Of a stretch of 49,689 nt of DNA, positions 31,582-42,667 are shown piece by piece. The stretch's first letter is position 1, and each line of letters opens with the position of its first letter. Below the pieces are notes generated by a model. That model did not search any database. It was not told the DNA's origin and saw nothing but the letters and a program-made list of their open reading frames with translations. Both the position numbers and the translations under genes were made by a program. The stretch covers positions 5,633 to 55,321 of the forward strand of contig JAAAIG010000165.1 in the NCBI GenBank assembly GCA_015852425.1. Reading direction: 5' to 3'. This DNA comes from Gryganskiella cystojenkinii. Its lineage: Eukaryota; Mortierellomycota; Mortierellomycetes; Mortierellales; Mortierellaceae.

Positions 31582-33870
31582 TCAATGAAGACGCGCCCAC
31601 TCGAGGCGAGGAAACATCTTTTGCTGGTAAGCTCGCCAAGCGATCGGGTCCACAAACGCGTACAGGCCTTGAAGTTGGATGCGCCTCAACCTTGTCAGCG
31701 ACACGTGCCAGTCTTCGAGTGCTGCCCGGAATTGCTCCTTTGTGGTCGGCGTCTTGGGTAAGCTTTCAAAGTCGATGACCTTGAAGGCCCCGGTCCTAGT
31801 CCCAGCTAACATAGTTTTCTCAGTATCTGTAATACCATCGGTAGGCGTGATCTCGTTCGAGGGATTGATCCGGTAGAGACAGAGGTCCTCCAGTCGTTCG
31901 AGTCTAGAGATTTGTTGCCATAGCATTTGGGGGAGTCCAACCAAAGGCCGTTGTGCTGATGCTTGGCCTTCATCCTGACTTGGTTCTTCGTAACAGAGGT
32001 GTAACCGCTCGAGTTTTAGACATTGCCATGAGATCAACGACGACGACGTTGATGATGATACGTCTATCAAATTGTTGGACTCTTTCTCTGCAGCTCCATC
32101 AACTGAACAGAGATCCTGAATCTTAAAGATTGGATCCATACGGCTATCGAATGCAAAGTGATCCGGATTGTACCAAGTAGGGAGCTGCCAAAGCGGGATC
32201 GCCAACGAGTGAGGTGACGCGTTCGACTGGATGGTCTGCGCTTCAAGTCGAACCAGGTTCACGCAGCTGGTTAAGATCCGCTGCAACTCGAAACTCTTAA
32301 GCCGCCAACAACCCTTCAGGACCAGGGTTTCGAGTGAATGAATGAACGGTTCTGAGGGTGAGACGATCAAGCTTACGAGGTTAGGCAGTGGGAACTTTGT
32401 CCCTTGTATCGTCAAGGATTGGACACCTGGATAGTCATTTTGAACCGAAAAGGTCGAAGGAGAGACCCCTGGAGAAGCGCTGGTGGTCGGAATAAGGCCG
32501 ATCACTTTTGCTGCTGTGGAAGCCTCTGCAACGGCTTTGAGAACATCGACCATGGCACGATCCGAGATGTCGTCACCGAATCGATGCATATCTAAGACTC
32601 TCAATCGCGGGAGATTATTGGCCATAAGGGTTCTGATTTCACTCTCCAGGAACGGGGACAGGGCTATGGGCATAGTCAGGATCTCGAGGTCCGGACAATG
32701 TTCATTAATAACGAAAACATGCAGAAAGTTGGCCGTGATGGAATAAGAAATCTCGAGTTTTTTCCAACAAAACTTCAACGGCTCCTTGTCCCAACCAGGC
32801 GAACACTCAAACGTCGAACACCAAACTGGTGGAGGGTAGGACCAACGAGGTAGAGGGTTTTCTGGAGAGGAGTAATATCCATAACTGTCCATGTGTTTTC
32901 TCTCAGGCGGGTCGGATGAACTCGCCAGGGCACATTGGGCCATGGCCCGTAATTCCAGCTGAACATGATCCGGGATCATGCCTCCTCGGGTATTGTACAT
33001 CTCAAGATCCAATGTCAGGGATTCGACTGCGGCACACGACCAGAGTAAGGTTCGGACGCAATGATCCGAGACCCTTCTCCTCCCACAGTTTCGGATCCTG
33101 AGAGTCTTGAGTTGTCGGCCCAGGTTTCTGAACGTTTGCAGGAACCGAGCCAGATGGAATTCAGTCATGTCCTTGAGCCATAATTCCAGAGTATGTAAAC
33201 GCGGGCTCGCGTCGACCACGTCGAGGATGTGATGAACATGTAGATGATTCTGTTGGAGGTTTGCGGATCGAAGAGGGAGACTTGAACAACAGATCGTGGT
33301 CAAGTGGTTGAAGCAGGGTCTTGTGAGGAGGACTGAAGGTGAAGGACGCGAATTGTGGAGAAAGGGAGAGGAGGGTAGGGCGAGATCACTGTTTTTTCTT
33401 GGGGTAGTTACGGTTGATGATGCAGCAGCCGCAGGCTTCTCGACTCGTGCGTATTGCTGTTCCTGAGAAACGTCAAACTCTTGTCGGAGGCAATTCATCT
33501 CTTCGCGTAGGACCCTGAATGTGTCGGCAAAGACAGACTCGACTGTGTGGATTTTTGTGAGGTCGATTCGTTCTTGCGTTTCAACACGAGTACCCCTGAG
33601 TTGACGTTTTTCTCTTGAGGATTCGAGAAGGCGGACGACTTTGTTATGAGTGGCTCTTCGAGTGATATAGATTCCTCGGGAAAGATGCGGATAAAAGGTG
33701 TGCAGAAAACTGCGGCAGACACGGGTACATCGCTGGATTTCGCGTGGCGTGAGGTCGAGAGCGACAAGGTCGACGAGGAGAGGAATGTCAAAGACGGTAA
33801 CGCGTGGAATTGAGGGTCGAGATTGATCAAGGGCCAAGGCCGAGAGGGCCTTGTCCAGGGCGGCGGTCAT
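31582..33870 (-). CDS. F-box protein with leucine-rich-repeat-like region
   Basis: A single exon of 762 aa. The frame is open to 34068, but I choose the ATG at 33870 (MTAALDKALSALAL) because the upstream part is a pyrimidine-rich leader and the F-box follows naturally. The F-box-like segment is about residues 22-65 (VFDIPLLVDLVALDLTPREI, then CTRVCRSFLHTFYPHLSRGI). After a Ser/Pro-rich linker, irregular leucine-rich repeats run to the C-terminus (LHTLELWLKDMTEFHLARFL, LKTLRIRNCG, LPNLVSLIVS, LETLVLKGCWRLKSFELQRI, LERLHLCYEE). Such proteins are substrate receptors of SCF ubiquitin ligases that bind Skp1 through the F-box; the substrate cannot be predicted. Large expanded families of this type are common in Mortierella-like genomes. 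Its promoter is shared with RER1 (312 bp, divergent). Confidence 0.8.
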   Translation of the reverse strand: MTAALDKALSALALDQSRPSIPRVTVFDIPLLVDLVALDLTPREIQRCTRVCRSFLHTFYPHLSRGIYITRRATHNKVVRLLESSREKRQLRGTRVETQERIDLTKIHTVESVFADTFRVLREEMNCLRQEFDVSQEQQYARVEKPAAAASSTVTTPRKNSDLALPSSPFLHNSRPSPSVLLTRPCFNHLTTICCSSLPLRSANLQQNHLHVHHILDVVDASPRLHTLELWLKDMTEFHLARFLQTFRNLGRQLKTLRIRNCGRRRVSDHCVRTLLWSCAAVESLTLDLEMYNTRGGMIPDHVQLELRAMAQCALASSSDPPERKHMDSYGYYSSPENPLPRWSYPPPVWCSTFECSPGWDKEPLKFCWKKLEISYSITANFLHVFVINEHCPDLEILTMPIALSPFLESEIRTLMANNLPRLRVLDMHRFGDDISDRAMVDVLKAVAEASTAAKVIGLIPTTSASPGVSPSTFSVQNDYPGVQSLTIQGTKFPLPNLVSLIVSPSEPFIHSLETLVLKGCWRLKSFELQRILTSCVNLVRLEAQTIQSNASPHSLAIPLWQLPTWYNPDHFAFDSRMDPIFKIQDLCSVDGAAEKESNNLIDVSSSTSSSLISWQCLKLERLHLCYEEPSQDEGQASAQRPLVGLPQMLWQQISRLERLEDLCLYRINPSNEITPTDGITDTEKTMLAGTRTGAFKVIDFESLPKTPTTKEQFRAALEDWHVSLTRLRRIQLQGLYAFVDPIAWRAYQQKMFPRLEWARLH

Positions 33871-34182
33871 GGGGTTGTCTGAGAGAGAGAATGAAAATAA
33901 AAAAGAGGGTGATGGTTGGAATGAAATGAGTTTGAAGAAAAGGGCAATTTGGGCTGAGTGGTGAGAGAGCCTGTGCGCTGATGAAAGGAGGAGAACGAAA
34001 TAGCAGTCCCAAAATCGTGTCTTTCTTTGCATCAACCTTTTCGTTTTCCCTTTGCCTTTCTCATTCACTCTCCATTAATAGCATCTTTCCTTTATAATCC
34101 TTCTCTTTATCCATCATCTGCATATTCTATTACACTTTGCATTTATTTCCTCGACAAGAAAAAAAAATACCTTAATCTCATC
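33871..34182. promoter_or_regulatory. Short bidirectional promoter between the F-box gene and RER1
   Basis: The 312-bp spacer is purine-rich near the F-box start and pyrimidine-rich toward RER1, so each gene has a CT-rich leader on its own strand. No TATA box is clear. Confidence 0.5.
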
Positions 34183-35736
34183 ATGAACAGTGAAGCACCG
34201 GAGGAAGGTGCCTTCCAGGCCCAAAAGTCTGCTCTCGAACAGGTAATCATTCCTCTACTTTGTCGCTAACTCTTAAATGAATCATCGGTATGGTGGCTGT
34301 TCTTGGGAAAGCGATCTGGCTGCAGCTGATATAGGATGCACCAGGATCCATGTTGCCAAGTAGTGCGATACAAGTGCCTTTTTTGCCCTGTACTTACACA
34401 CAGGAACAAAAAAAAAAAAACTTGAATTTTTGGGGTTGAATCAAGGAGGCAGCAGATACAAGCAGAAAAAAAGAACGAAACTGTTTCAAACCCTCGATCA
34501 GCTCACAGGCCAAAGGGCCGCAGGAATGCAGGAAATAGTTTATGGAAGATGACAGTCTACAGAATTGTACCCATCCTTGTACTTTTATTGAGGGCTCACT
34601 GGGGATAAAGAAAAGATTGGAATGATTAGATGGAGAGGGCTGATCAAGAGCATCGACTTTTCTTTGCAAAGAAGCATTGTCCCACGAAAAAGATGGAGGC
34701 CATTGTGCACAGGAATCAACACTAACTAGGTTCTTCATTTCTTTCATCATCTTGTTCCCGTAATAGCGCTACCAAATCATTCTGGACAAAGTCACGCCCC
34801 ATACAAAGGAACGCTGGGTGTTTACAGGATTCGTCTTGGTGATCTACTTTATCAGGGTGTTTTTCGCTCAGGGATGGTACATTGTCACCTATGCCCTTGG
34901 AATCTATCTCTTGAACCTCTTCCTGGCCTTTTTACAACCCAAAATCGATCCCTCACTCGAGATGGACATGGAAGCGGACTCGGTCGAGGAAGGCGGACCA
35001 GTCTTGCCCACCCGATCCGATGAAGAGTTCCGTCCTTTTGTGCGGAGGTTACCAGAGTTCAAGTTTTGGTAAGCATCTTTCTTACTTTGTTCACGTCTAT
35101 CGAGTTTCTCCACAGTCAGAGGAGCTGTAAGAGCGACTCTATTTATCTTTTCGACGTCGTGTACGGATGAGCGACTTTGGTGTAACGATCGAGTTTGATC
35201 CATGGAATCTTGGAAGGACGGAAATCGAAAACGACTATGCAAGGGTATGCAGATCAGCCACAGATCGAAGTTTTCTTTCATTCGTCAACCACCATCGGGA
35301 TAAGAGTCGCTCATGGGAAAACTCAAGAAGAAAAGGACCAGCAAATGTTGCCACGATGCGAGACCGCTCCTCCCTTACGTCCCTGAGACATTCGAAGGAT
35401 TGACGGAGAATCGTTTTGTGATGTGGGAGAAGACTAGATAGTCCCAACATGTGGAGAGAATGTATTGGACCATGATTACTAATCCTCTCACACTCCCTTT
35501 TCGACGCTAACTATAGGCACTCGGCTACGCGGTCGATTGTCGTTGCGTTCTTTTGCACGTTGTTCCGAGTCTTTGATATCCCCGTATTCTGGCCAATTTT
35601 GCTGGTCTACTTTTGTATCCTGTTCACGTTGACGATGAAACGTCAGATCCGTCATATGATCAAGTACCGGTATATTCCCTTCAGCATTGGCAAGAAGTCC
35701 TATGGGCCCAACGGTGGCAACAAGAACTTTAACTAA
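34183..35736 (+). CDS. RER1: RER1 family Golgi-to-ER retrieval receptor
   Basis: Exons 34183-34242, 34767-35068 and 35517-35736 join in phase to 193 aa, the usual length (yeast 188). The protein has the four-helix W-shaped topology of Rer1: RYQIILDKVTPHTKERW, hydrophobic VFTGFVLVIYFIRVFF, GWYIVTYALGIYLLNLFLAF, the signature LQPKIDP, an acidic loop, and EEFRPFVRRLPEFKFW with the Trp codon split by intron 2. The last exon gives HSATRSIVVAFFCTLFRVFD, IPVFWPILLVYFCILF and MKRQIRHMIKYRYIPF. Rer1 sits in the cis-Golgi and returns escaped ER membrane proteins and unassembled subunits through COPI. Introns of 524 and 448 nt are much longer than the others in the window. Confidence 0.95.
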
Positions 35737-36301
35737 GAATCAGGACAATGAGGTCTTGGTTCGATACCAAATGGATGCCATTATTAAATATAAAAAAGGA
35801 TCGCTGTGTTTCTTCCTGTGTTTTTTATAACCCGTTTCGGAGCTTCTTTTGCAGTATGATGATGACCATTGTATTCTCTGGAAGGAAACTCGGAAGAGTA
35901 ATCCGCAACGAAGCACACCTTTGTTTTCCGCTTAAAAACGTCGCTTCTTCAAAGCAAAAATTGCATTCCACGACCATCCTTGAGATGTTTAAGGGGTGTT
36001 CAGTTGTGACTGCTTTCACTCTCCTCTCGCGCCTTGTCGTCGTGGCGCACTGTTCATTGCATGCACCAGAATGGACCGTCCGTCATCTCTGCCTCTTTCG
36101 TTCCCATTTGAATTCCTCTCAGACTGTATAGCATCCTTCTCTTTTTTCTTTCTCCTCTTTTGTTTTGTTCTCTTTGCTTACCTGTAAAACACTGCAACAA
36201 CTCTAAAACTTCACACCAACCCCACGCGTCCGTCACTGTAGATACTTGCATTATTCTCGGCTCGTCAGCACTTTCCTACTAAAAAAGAGAACAGAAAAAT
36301 C
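35737..36301 (+). other. Intergenic region RER1-TLG2
   Basis: About 565 nt. The 3' flank of RER1 is followed by a T/C-rich promoter stretch (about 36080-36230) of the syntaxin gene. No gene seen. Confidence 0.45.
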
Positions 36302-37913
36302 ATGGCGACCCGTTCAAGGACCTTGCTCTTTTTACAGTTTCGAAACTCATACTCGAGTTCGCATGCCTCAAGCCTGCGACAACAGTATAACCAACAGCAA
36401 CAACAGCAATTTCATCAGTTACCGGCCTATGAGAGCAATGAACGGGTCGGGCTGATGGACAGTCCTGAGACTGCCATAGAGATGTCAATGCTCCCTCCAA
36501 GATGGTAACAAGATAACTCTCTGCCATATACTTTTACTCTGCTATGGTAGGAGGACCGAAGTTAACTTTCTCGTTTATATATGTAAAAAAAAACATAGGG
36601 TTGATATCGTAGACGAGGTCGACGAGGAGCTGGATAAGATCAAGACCAATGGTATATCCGCCGACCTTGAAAGCAGAAGGGGATTGATTATTTCGTTTGA
36701 TTTTTTAACCCACTTCTTTCTTTCCAACAAAAAAAAACTTTTGATAATAGTCCAAAAACTCGATGCCATGCACAAGAAACATCTGCTGCCAGGATTCGAC
36801 GATCGTATTCAGGAAGAAAAGGACATTGAGCGACTCACAGACGAGATCACGCAACAGTTTCACAATTGTCAAAGACGGATCAAACGGATTCATGCCGAGA
36901 GTCGACAGTCCGACTCGAATCAGGAACAGATCATGTCCCGAAACGTCCAAATGAGTCTAGCGCAAAAAGTTCAAGAGACCTCTGGCATCTTTCGACAGAA
37001 ACAGAATGCCTACATGCAGCGTACGTCCAGGACACGATCACCCCCTTTTTTTTACCTTGTCTAGAACTGTCTATGAAAATGGACACTAAATATCTCTTCT
37101 TTACTTTCTTTCTTGCTTTCTGTCTATTAGGCATGCGCGGCGTGGAACTCAGGAATAAGGACATTTTTTCTTCAGGAGTGCAACCGATGCACTCTTCAAT
37201 ATCAGACGATCCTGAAGAAAATGTAAGTAGAGGTCTCATTGTTTTTATCGCTCCCAAACTATATGAATTTTCAAAGACAGCACAAAAAGCTCTAACATTC
37301 GCGGTGCCTGTAATCGTTGAATTATTGGTTCATAGGGCTTCACGAGTGCACAGTTGGCGTTTGCGGAGCAGTCAAATACGTCGATCACACAAAGGGAACA
37401 GGAGATCAACCATATCTCGAGGTCAATATTCCAACTAGCTGATATCTTCAAGGACCTGCAGAGCATGGTCATCGATCAAGGGACGCTCTTGGATCGAATC
37501 GATTTCAATGTTGAACAGGCTGCTGTTCACCTACAGGATGCAGTCTACGAACTGGACGAGGTAAAGAAAAAAAAATTACGTGAACAAACGATTTGTATGA
37601 GGTGTCATTATCCAATATCTTGATGAACCTCCCTTGGAATCTAATTAGTATTTTTTTTTTTTTTTGTTTGCCATCCTGTCTATTGTAGGGCGAGAAATAT
37701 CAAAAGAAGGCTAGGAATCGCAAGATTATCCTGTTATTGATCCTTGTCATCGTCGGACTGTTTATCATCCTCATCTTCAAACCAAAACACCACAGTGCAC
37801 CTCCTGCTCCTATTGTGCCTGTCACTCCGGTTACGGTACCACCCCCACCACCACTGGCAAATCAGCCCATCGTTGATGTCGCAACGCCAAAAGCAGAAGG
37901 ATTCAAGATTTGA
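36302..37913 (+). CDS. TLG2: Qa-SNARE Tlg2/syntaxin-16
   Basis: Six exons (36302-36504, 36599-36651, 36751-37020, 37131-37222, 37336-37560, 37689-37913) join in phase to 355 aa. The N-terminus MATRSRTLLFLQFRNSY matches the N-peptide by which Tlg2/syntaxin-16 binds the SM protein Vps45. A polyQ stretch follows, then PPRW-VDIVDEVDEELDKIK and VQKLDAMHKKHLLPGFDD, starting the Habc bundle. The SNARE motif covers about residues 215-275 (TQREQEINHISRSIFQLADI then FKDLQSMVIDQGTLLDRIDF), with the zero-layer Gln in KDLQSM. The C-terminal anchor is IILLLILVIVGLFIILIF. About 40 Pro-rich residues follow it on the luminal side, as in yeast Tlg2, which also has a tail. The protein drives fusion of endosome-derived vesicles at the trans-Golgi network. 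Confidence 0.93.
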
Positions 37914-38143
37914 AAAGAACACAAACACACATAGGCGACATGTGCGACTTGGCCTGGATCTAGACTCTCTTTGCCTCCATGAAAAAGTTTTGGTTGAGCA
38001 AACAAAAAAAAATCATAGACTTTTTAAAATACCCTCTCACCACCCACCATCACCCCAGCGCAAATAAACAAAGCGGAAAAAGAAAGCAATGTATCCTTTT
38101 GAGATCTCTAAAAAAATCACTAACTTTTTTATATAGGAGTATT

Positions 38144-41100
38144 TTACACGATGGTGGTGGATCCATTCCAAGAGCTCTGAGCCTTCTCAAACTCGAGTTC
38201 TTGGATCCTGTCTAGTAAGGCCTTGTTCTCAGCTCTAAGCGCTGCCAAGGACTGTTCGAGGCGCTTGACTTTTTCGGTCGGTTCCGTCAGCAGCTTTGGG
38301 TCCGTCATAGTTTTCTCCACAGATCTGGACCCGCTCCTGCGATGAGATTTGGCGTTGCTACAGCTAGCTTGCATTGTATCAGAGGTGTTTGTCTCGGGAT
38401 CACAACTAGGTGATTCCTGGTTGGTGATACAACGACACTTGACCTGACAACCTTTGCAGAGAACGCGACCGGTCCCTGTGCCTCCGTTGGCAGACTGTCC
38501 TGGGTCCAAGAGTCCAAGTCCCAACAGATCGCTCCTGCTATCCTTCTCTGTGCTCTTTCTCCTCTTCGAATCCGACTTTGAGCCTCCGTTGGTGGGCGAG
38601 ATCGATGGCGAAGGACCCCCGAGCGGTAGCTGTAGCTCCTCCTTGGGTTTCTTTATCAGATCAAATTCGAGAATCTCACGGGCACTCGGACGTATCCTGG
38701 GATCCTCGGCCATGAGCCAGAGCACGAATGCGGCTTCCTTGGGCCATCGACTCACGAAATCCGGGGGTAACTCGCCATTGCGAAGTGTCTTTAGGACCGC
38801 GTGACGTTCCATAAGGGTCGAAAATGGGTGGTAGAGTTCGAAAAAGATGATACCCAGAGAGTAGATATCGGCTTTTTGGTCATACCCGAGATTTGGTCTT
38901 GCCAGTTGCTCTGGGGATGCGTACTGAAGGATTGGAAAAAAATGTAGCAAGGATGGTTATGAATGAGTCCAAAAGCGCGAGAGTCACATTTGTTGGATGC
39001 CAAAGAACAGTTGAGCAGCAAGACTTACGGTCACTGTTCCCACAGCAGTTGTTCTTGTTCGTGATGACCGCGATCCCGTCGTGACTAGATGTAACGATAA
39101 CAAAGTTAGATATAAATACATAAACTCACACAGGTAGGATCAACCAAACTGATGAATTTTAAAATAAAAGGTCTGGTTGTGTCTTACCAGCTGAACTGTG
39201 ACGCCTAAGCATAGGAGCTGTCGACGAGCTTGACGAGCGGGAGCCCAGTGAAGGGGTATTACCAGGACCCTGTGTACTACTACTGCCGTTCTCGGCTTCC
39301 ATGGTCGCACCGCCCTCCATATCCGTGACCAATCCAAAATCGCCAATCTTGGGAACCATGGTCTCAATATTCATAAATAACGCTTCTTGGATCTGCTCCT
39401 TGGTCAACGGAACAGGCGGCGAAGTATAAGGATCACTCGATATGAGTAAACGAGGTGACGACGGCGGATACATAGCTCCAGGCAAACCACTCAACGTGCT
39501 AGAAAACGAAGACGAGGCCATCATAGCTCCTGGGGACATGTTTTCGTTCATCAGGACATCCTGTCGGATTGATCGACTATGATGCTCCGATCCTGCGGGC
39601 ATGCCCAAAAAGATGTTGCTCGGTTTAAGGTCGCGATGGATCATGTCCTGGTCGTGAATGTAGGCGACACCTTCTACAATCTCTCGAAAAATGTGCTGGT
39701 TCACAGCAGGATCCACCAGATCCTTATGACACGTCTGCTCTGGAGGAGGTGAACCCGGAGTGCTGTGAGTGGTTTGTTCGTCCGAGGCTGATGCTGCCAA
39801 GATGCCAAATCGACCCTTGCCCGCTTTGCTGCTCATCCTTCGGCTCAACATCTCCTTGCGTGATCGCTTTGGAACCGCCGTGGGACGTTCGTTTCGGTAC
39901 ACGAGATAATCCTGCAAGGTCGTCTGACAGAGCTGCAATTTGATAAATAATGTCAAATCCCGGGTGACGAGCTGTCCGGTACTGTTTCGAAGTTTTCGAT
40001 GTTCTCGAGGATCATTTCTTGCACTAGAACTCATACCGTGCAAACCCCCGAGTCCACCTCCAGCAAAGTTTCTCTTGTCGACTTCCCTACGACCGGGGAA
40101 TGAGAGCGGCTTGAGTGCGAGTTCAAGATTCCGATCTCTTGAGGAAGGCGAATGGCCGAACCGAGATCCGAGGTGACCACCTGATCCAGAAAATGAAGAA
40201 GGAAGAGACCGCTGGATTTCCTCGATCGAAGACGACAGCGCTGAAAAAGAGTTGGAAACACTGTGCCGCGAGGATTCCTTATGAGTCTTGGAGGACGTTC
40301 CTGACGCGTTGTTGTCTCGTTTATCCCAAGTGAGTGTTCTACCTTGCATCTCCTGGGAGACCGTTGGTGATTGGTGTTTCCGTCGTGGAGCGGCTCTAGG
40401 GATCGCACGACTGGTAAGAGTGGATGAAGCAGAGTGAGTCCGTTCCATATCTTCGCCTTGGGAATGCTGACTGACAGAATGGATCACGTCCTTGCTGTCA
40501 TGACCATTGGATGAATGTTCCCCTTGCGAATATTCAAAGTTGATATCATCGCCATAATCATAGTCATCATCATCACCAAAGACGATCCCCATGGAAAGAT
40601 CCTCGGGATGCTCGGCATGTTGTTCCGTATGCGGACTAAAATAATCAATGCTCTTGCGTCGGATCCCTTGGTCCTCTGTTGATGAGATTTCATCCTGGGC
40701 CATACTCATCGTGTTTGTGTACTCGTCCTCATCGCCGTACTCGTCGTCATCATACTCGTCATCAAGATCCCCCTGCGATTCAAGATGACCCCCTCCGTGA
40801 CCGCCACGACCGTAAAGCTCACGCTTGGAAACCGGATAGTCAGCATTTTCGAGCCAAGATGAATGATACCGAATAACGTTCTTGTGCTCTAGTCGTGCCA
40901 GGAATTTGATCTCGCGAAAGATTTTTTCGAACCGGACTTTGTTTCCCCGTAGACGGACCTTTTTGATTGCATACTCGATCCCGTCCAGTTTGTCCCTTGC
41001 TTTGAAGACGCTTGCGAAGCCGCCCTTGCCGAGTTTGCAGATTTCAATAAAGTCGTGCTTGTATCGAGTATCGTCGTGATCAAACATATCACTGAATGAC

Positions 41101-41432
41101 TGGGTCCGCATCATAGAGGCCGAAGATGGTAAGGACGCCGTCGTCGAGACCGGCGTGTGTAAGAAACTCGATGAAAGAGTGTCGGAGAAACTCTGGCTAA
41201 TATCCTGAGAATTCATGTCCGGCCCTCGATTGTTGCCTGTGCGATCGTGTTCTTCGCCGTCAGCATTATCGGTCGGGGTAGAAGGCGGGGCCATGATCCT
41301 CCGGCTGTCCATGATCATTTGCTCCTGCTTGATGGATGTTAACGCCGACAAGACCAAGGATTTGAATGCCCGTTGGTACGATGAACGCACGGCGCTCATC
41401 TCTTCCAGATATTCTTCGTCAATAATACCCAT
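38144..41432 (-). CDS. eIF2alpha kinase, HRI type
   Basis: Exons 41432-39188, 39084-39029 and 38923-38144 join in phase to 1026 aa. The kinase domain starts near residue 126 (HDFIEICKLGKGGFASVFKA), with the Gly loop and Lys157 in EYAIKKV. A very large acidic and Ser-rich insert follows (about 195-495), characteristic of eIF2alpha kinases, then FIKLQLCQTTLQDYLVY, the HRD loop at 599-601 (IHRDLKPSNIFLG), DFG at 698-700 (KIGDFGLVTDMEGG), and the activation loop ending GTVTYASPEQL, split between exons 2 and 3. The C-lobe follows (ADIYSLGIIFFELYHPF). Wording and layout resemble animal HRI and S. pombe Hri1/Hri2. These kinases phosphorylate eIF2alpha under stress and lower translation. The C-terminus has a heptad region (VKRLEQSLAALRAENKALLD). 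There is no GCN2 HisRS domain. Whether it senses haem cannot be told. Confidence 0.88.
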
Positions 41433-41773
41433 GTTGCTTAGTGTTTTACATATGACTATGAATAAACAAAAAAAAAAAATAGTCAGATAACCAGTTCATG
41501 TTCAATTTAAGGTTTGTTTCTTTTGATAGAATGGCAGACACCACATACCATAAAAGAGCTTGCGATTCCGTTCGGGACTTTGATCGTACAAGAGACAAAA
41601 GTTATCCAAAAGCGATACCAGTAAGAGTTTGCCCTGTCTTCTTTTGTTCTCCAAGATCCTTTCCTGGTCCCGTTTCCTAGTCTTGGGAATAACTTGGTAG
41701 GGGGCATCGTTCAATCCGATGTGGTCCGATTCTAATGAGAAAAAATGGGGCAGTTGCGAGTCAGGTTTCTTTT
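41433..41773 (-). other. Upstream region of the HRI-like kinase gene
   Basis: About 340 nt. It serves as the 5' flank of the kinase gene and the 3' flank of the next minus-strand gene. No coding signal I trust. Confidence 0.4.
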
Positions 41774-42667
41774 TTATGGCTCACCCACTGGTAAGTTTGA
41801 AATAAGCGACGGGTGATCAGTGGCACTAAACGTACGATCAAATTCGTTCACTCCAGCAAATATTTGGAATCGCTCGGCTGCCTCGCCTAAACCTTCGACG
41901 CCGGTCGCAGTTTCTGCACTGTCATCGTCATCATCGAACCCCATCGGTTGCAAGAGATAACTACCAAGGACATTGCTCCTTGGACTGGCATGAGGATCAG
42001 AGACTTCAGAATCTTCGTCGTCGTCGCCATCAGTGAAATTGACGTCACTGTCTTGGTTAAACATATCGGCAGCGTCCCTTTGGTTCTCGTCCTCGGTACT
42101 CTCGGCCTCGTCTCCTTCTTCTTCGTCGTCGTCATCGTCGTCCTCTGAACTGACTGGACCTTGTCCTTGAAAGGCAAAACGTCGGTACGGAGTTGCACGA
42201 GTTGACGATGATGATAATGATGATAATGTGGACGTTTCTTGTCCATTTTGAAAGGACCCCGCAGAGAGGTGACTGGGATCAATGTGGTATCCGCTGGACA
42301 AGACACTGTTAAGACCACTGTCAAACTCATAAGAATTTGAGGCGGGAAACAAGGTACTTTGTTGTTCGAGCTCAAATCCTTGTTGGCTGTGTTCGTATTC
42401 CGATTCCGAATCCGAGTGTAACGTCATGACTGTGGTGTTTCGGGTCAGTCTCCAATGCTGTTCTGTTGAATCCGTTCTTAGACCTGCCAAGCCACCGGAT
42501 CGTCCGAGACTAGTATCTTGTTGTTGCTGTTCCTGGATTCGACTGGGAACTGGTGAGGTGGGGATTGTGGCAGTTCTTTGTGGAGACCATGGCGATGATG
42601 ATGATGATCTTCCTGGAGAGGAACGTTTGTCGGGATCATGGTTGGCCATCGTCCGCCCTTTCAGCAT
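41774..42667 (-). CDS. Acidic, Ser-rich disordered protein (hypothetical)
   Basis: A single exon of 297 aa; a second in-frame ATG at 42649 (MANHDPDKRSS) could be the start. The sequence is low in complexity throughout: Ser/Pro-rich N-terminus (SSSSSPWSPQRTATIPTSPV), a short QEQQQQD stretch, a Ser-rich middle, a long acidic run (SSEDDDDDDEEEGDEAES) and a second one (DGDDDEDSEVSD). The C-terminus is better folded-looking (AAERFQIFAGVNEFDRTFSA, ending SNLPVGEP). No domain is recognised. Acidic, phosphorylatable tracts occur in nuclear or chromatin and trafficking factors, but no role can be assigned. The maintained 894-nt frame and absence of stops support it being a gene. It is transcribed divergently from PIF1, about 1.27 kb away. 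Confidence 0.6.
   Translation of the reverse strand: MLKGRTMANHDPDKRSSPGRSSSSSPWSPQRTATIPTSPVPSRIQEQQQQDTSLGRSGGLAGLRTDSTEQHWRLTRNTTVMTLHSDSESEYEHSQQGFELEQQSTLFPASNSYEFDSGLNSVLSSGYHIDPSHLSAGSFQNGQETSTLSSLSSSSTRATPYRRFAFQGQGPVSSEDDDDDDEEEGDEAESTEDENQRDAADMFNQDSDVNFTDGDDDEDSEVSDPHASPRSNVLGSYLLQPMGFDDDDDSAETATGVEGLGEAAERFQIFAGVNEFDRTFSATDHPSLISNLPVGEP

Noticed and set aside
33871..34068. N-terminal extension of the F-box protein by 66 residues
   Set aside because: It lies in a pyrimidine-rich leader and reads Phe/Ser/Leu-rich. The ATG at 33870 gives a conventional start before the F-box.
34394..34750. A 118-codon minus-strand frame inside RER1 intron 1
   Set aside because: No domain, low-complexity C-terminus ending in poly-Phe, and no promoter or splice support.
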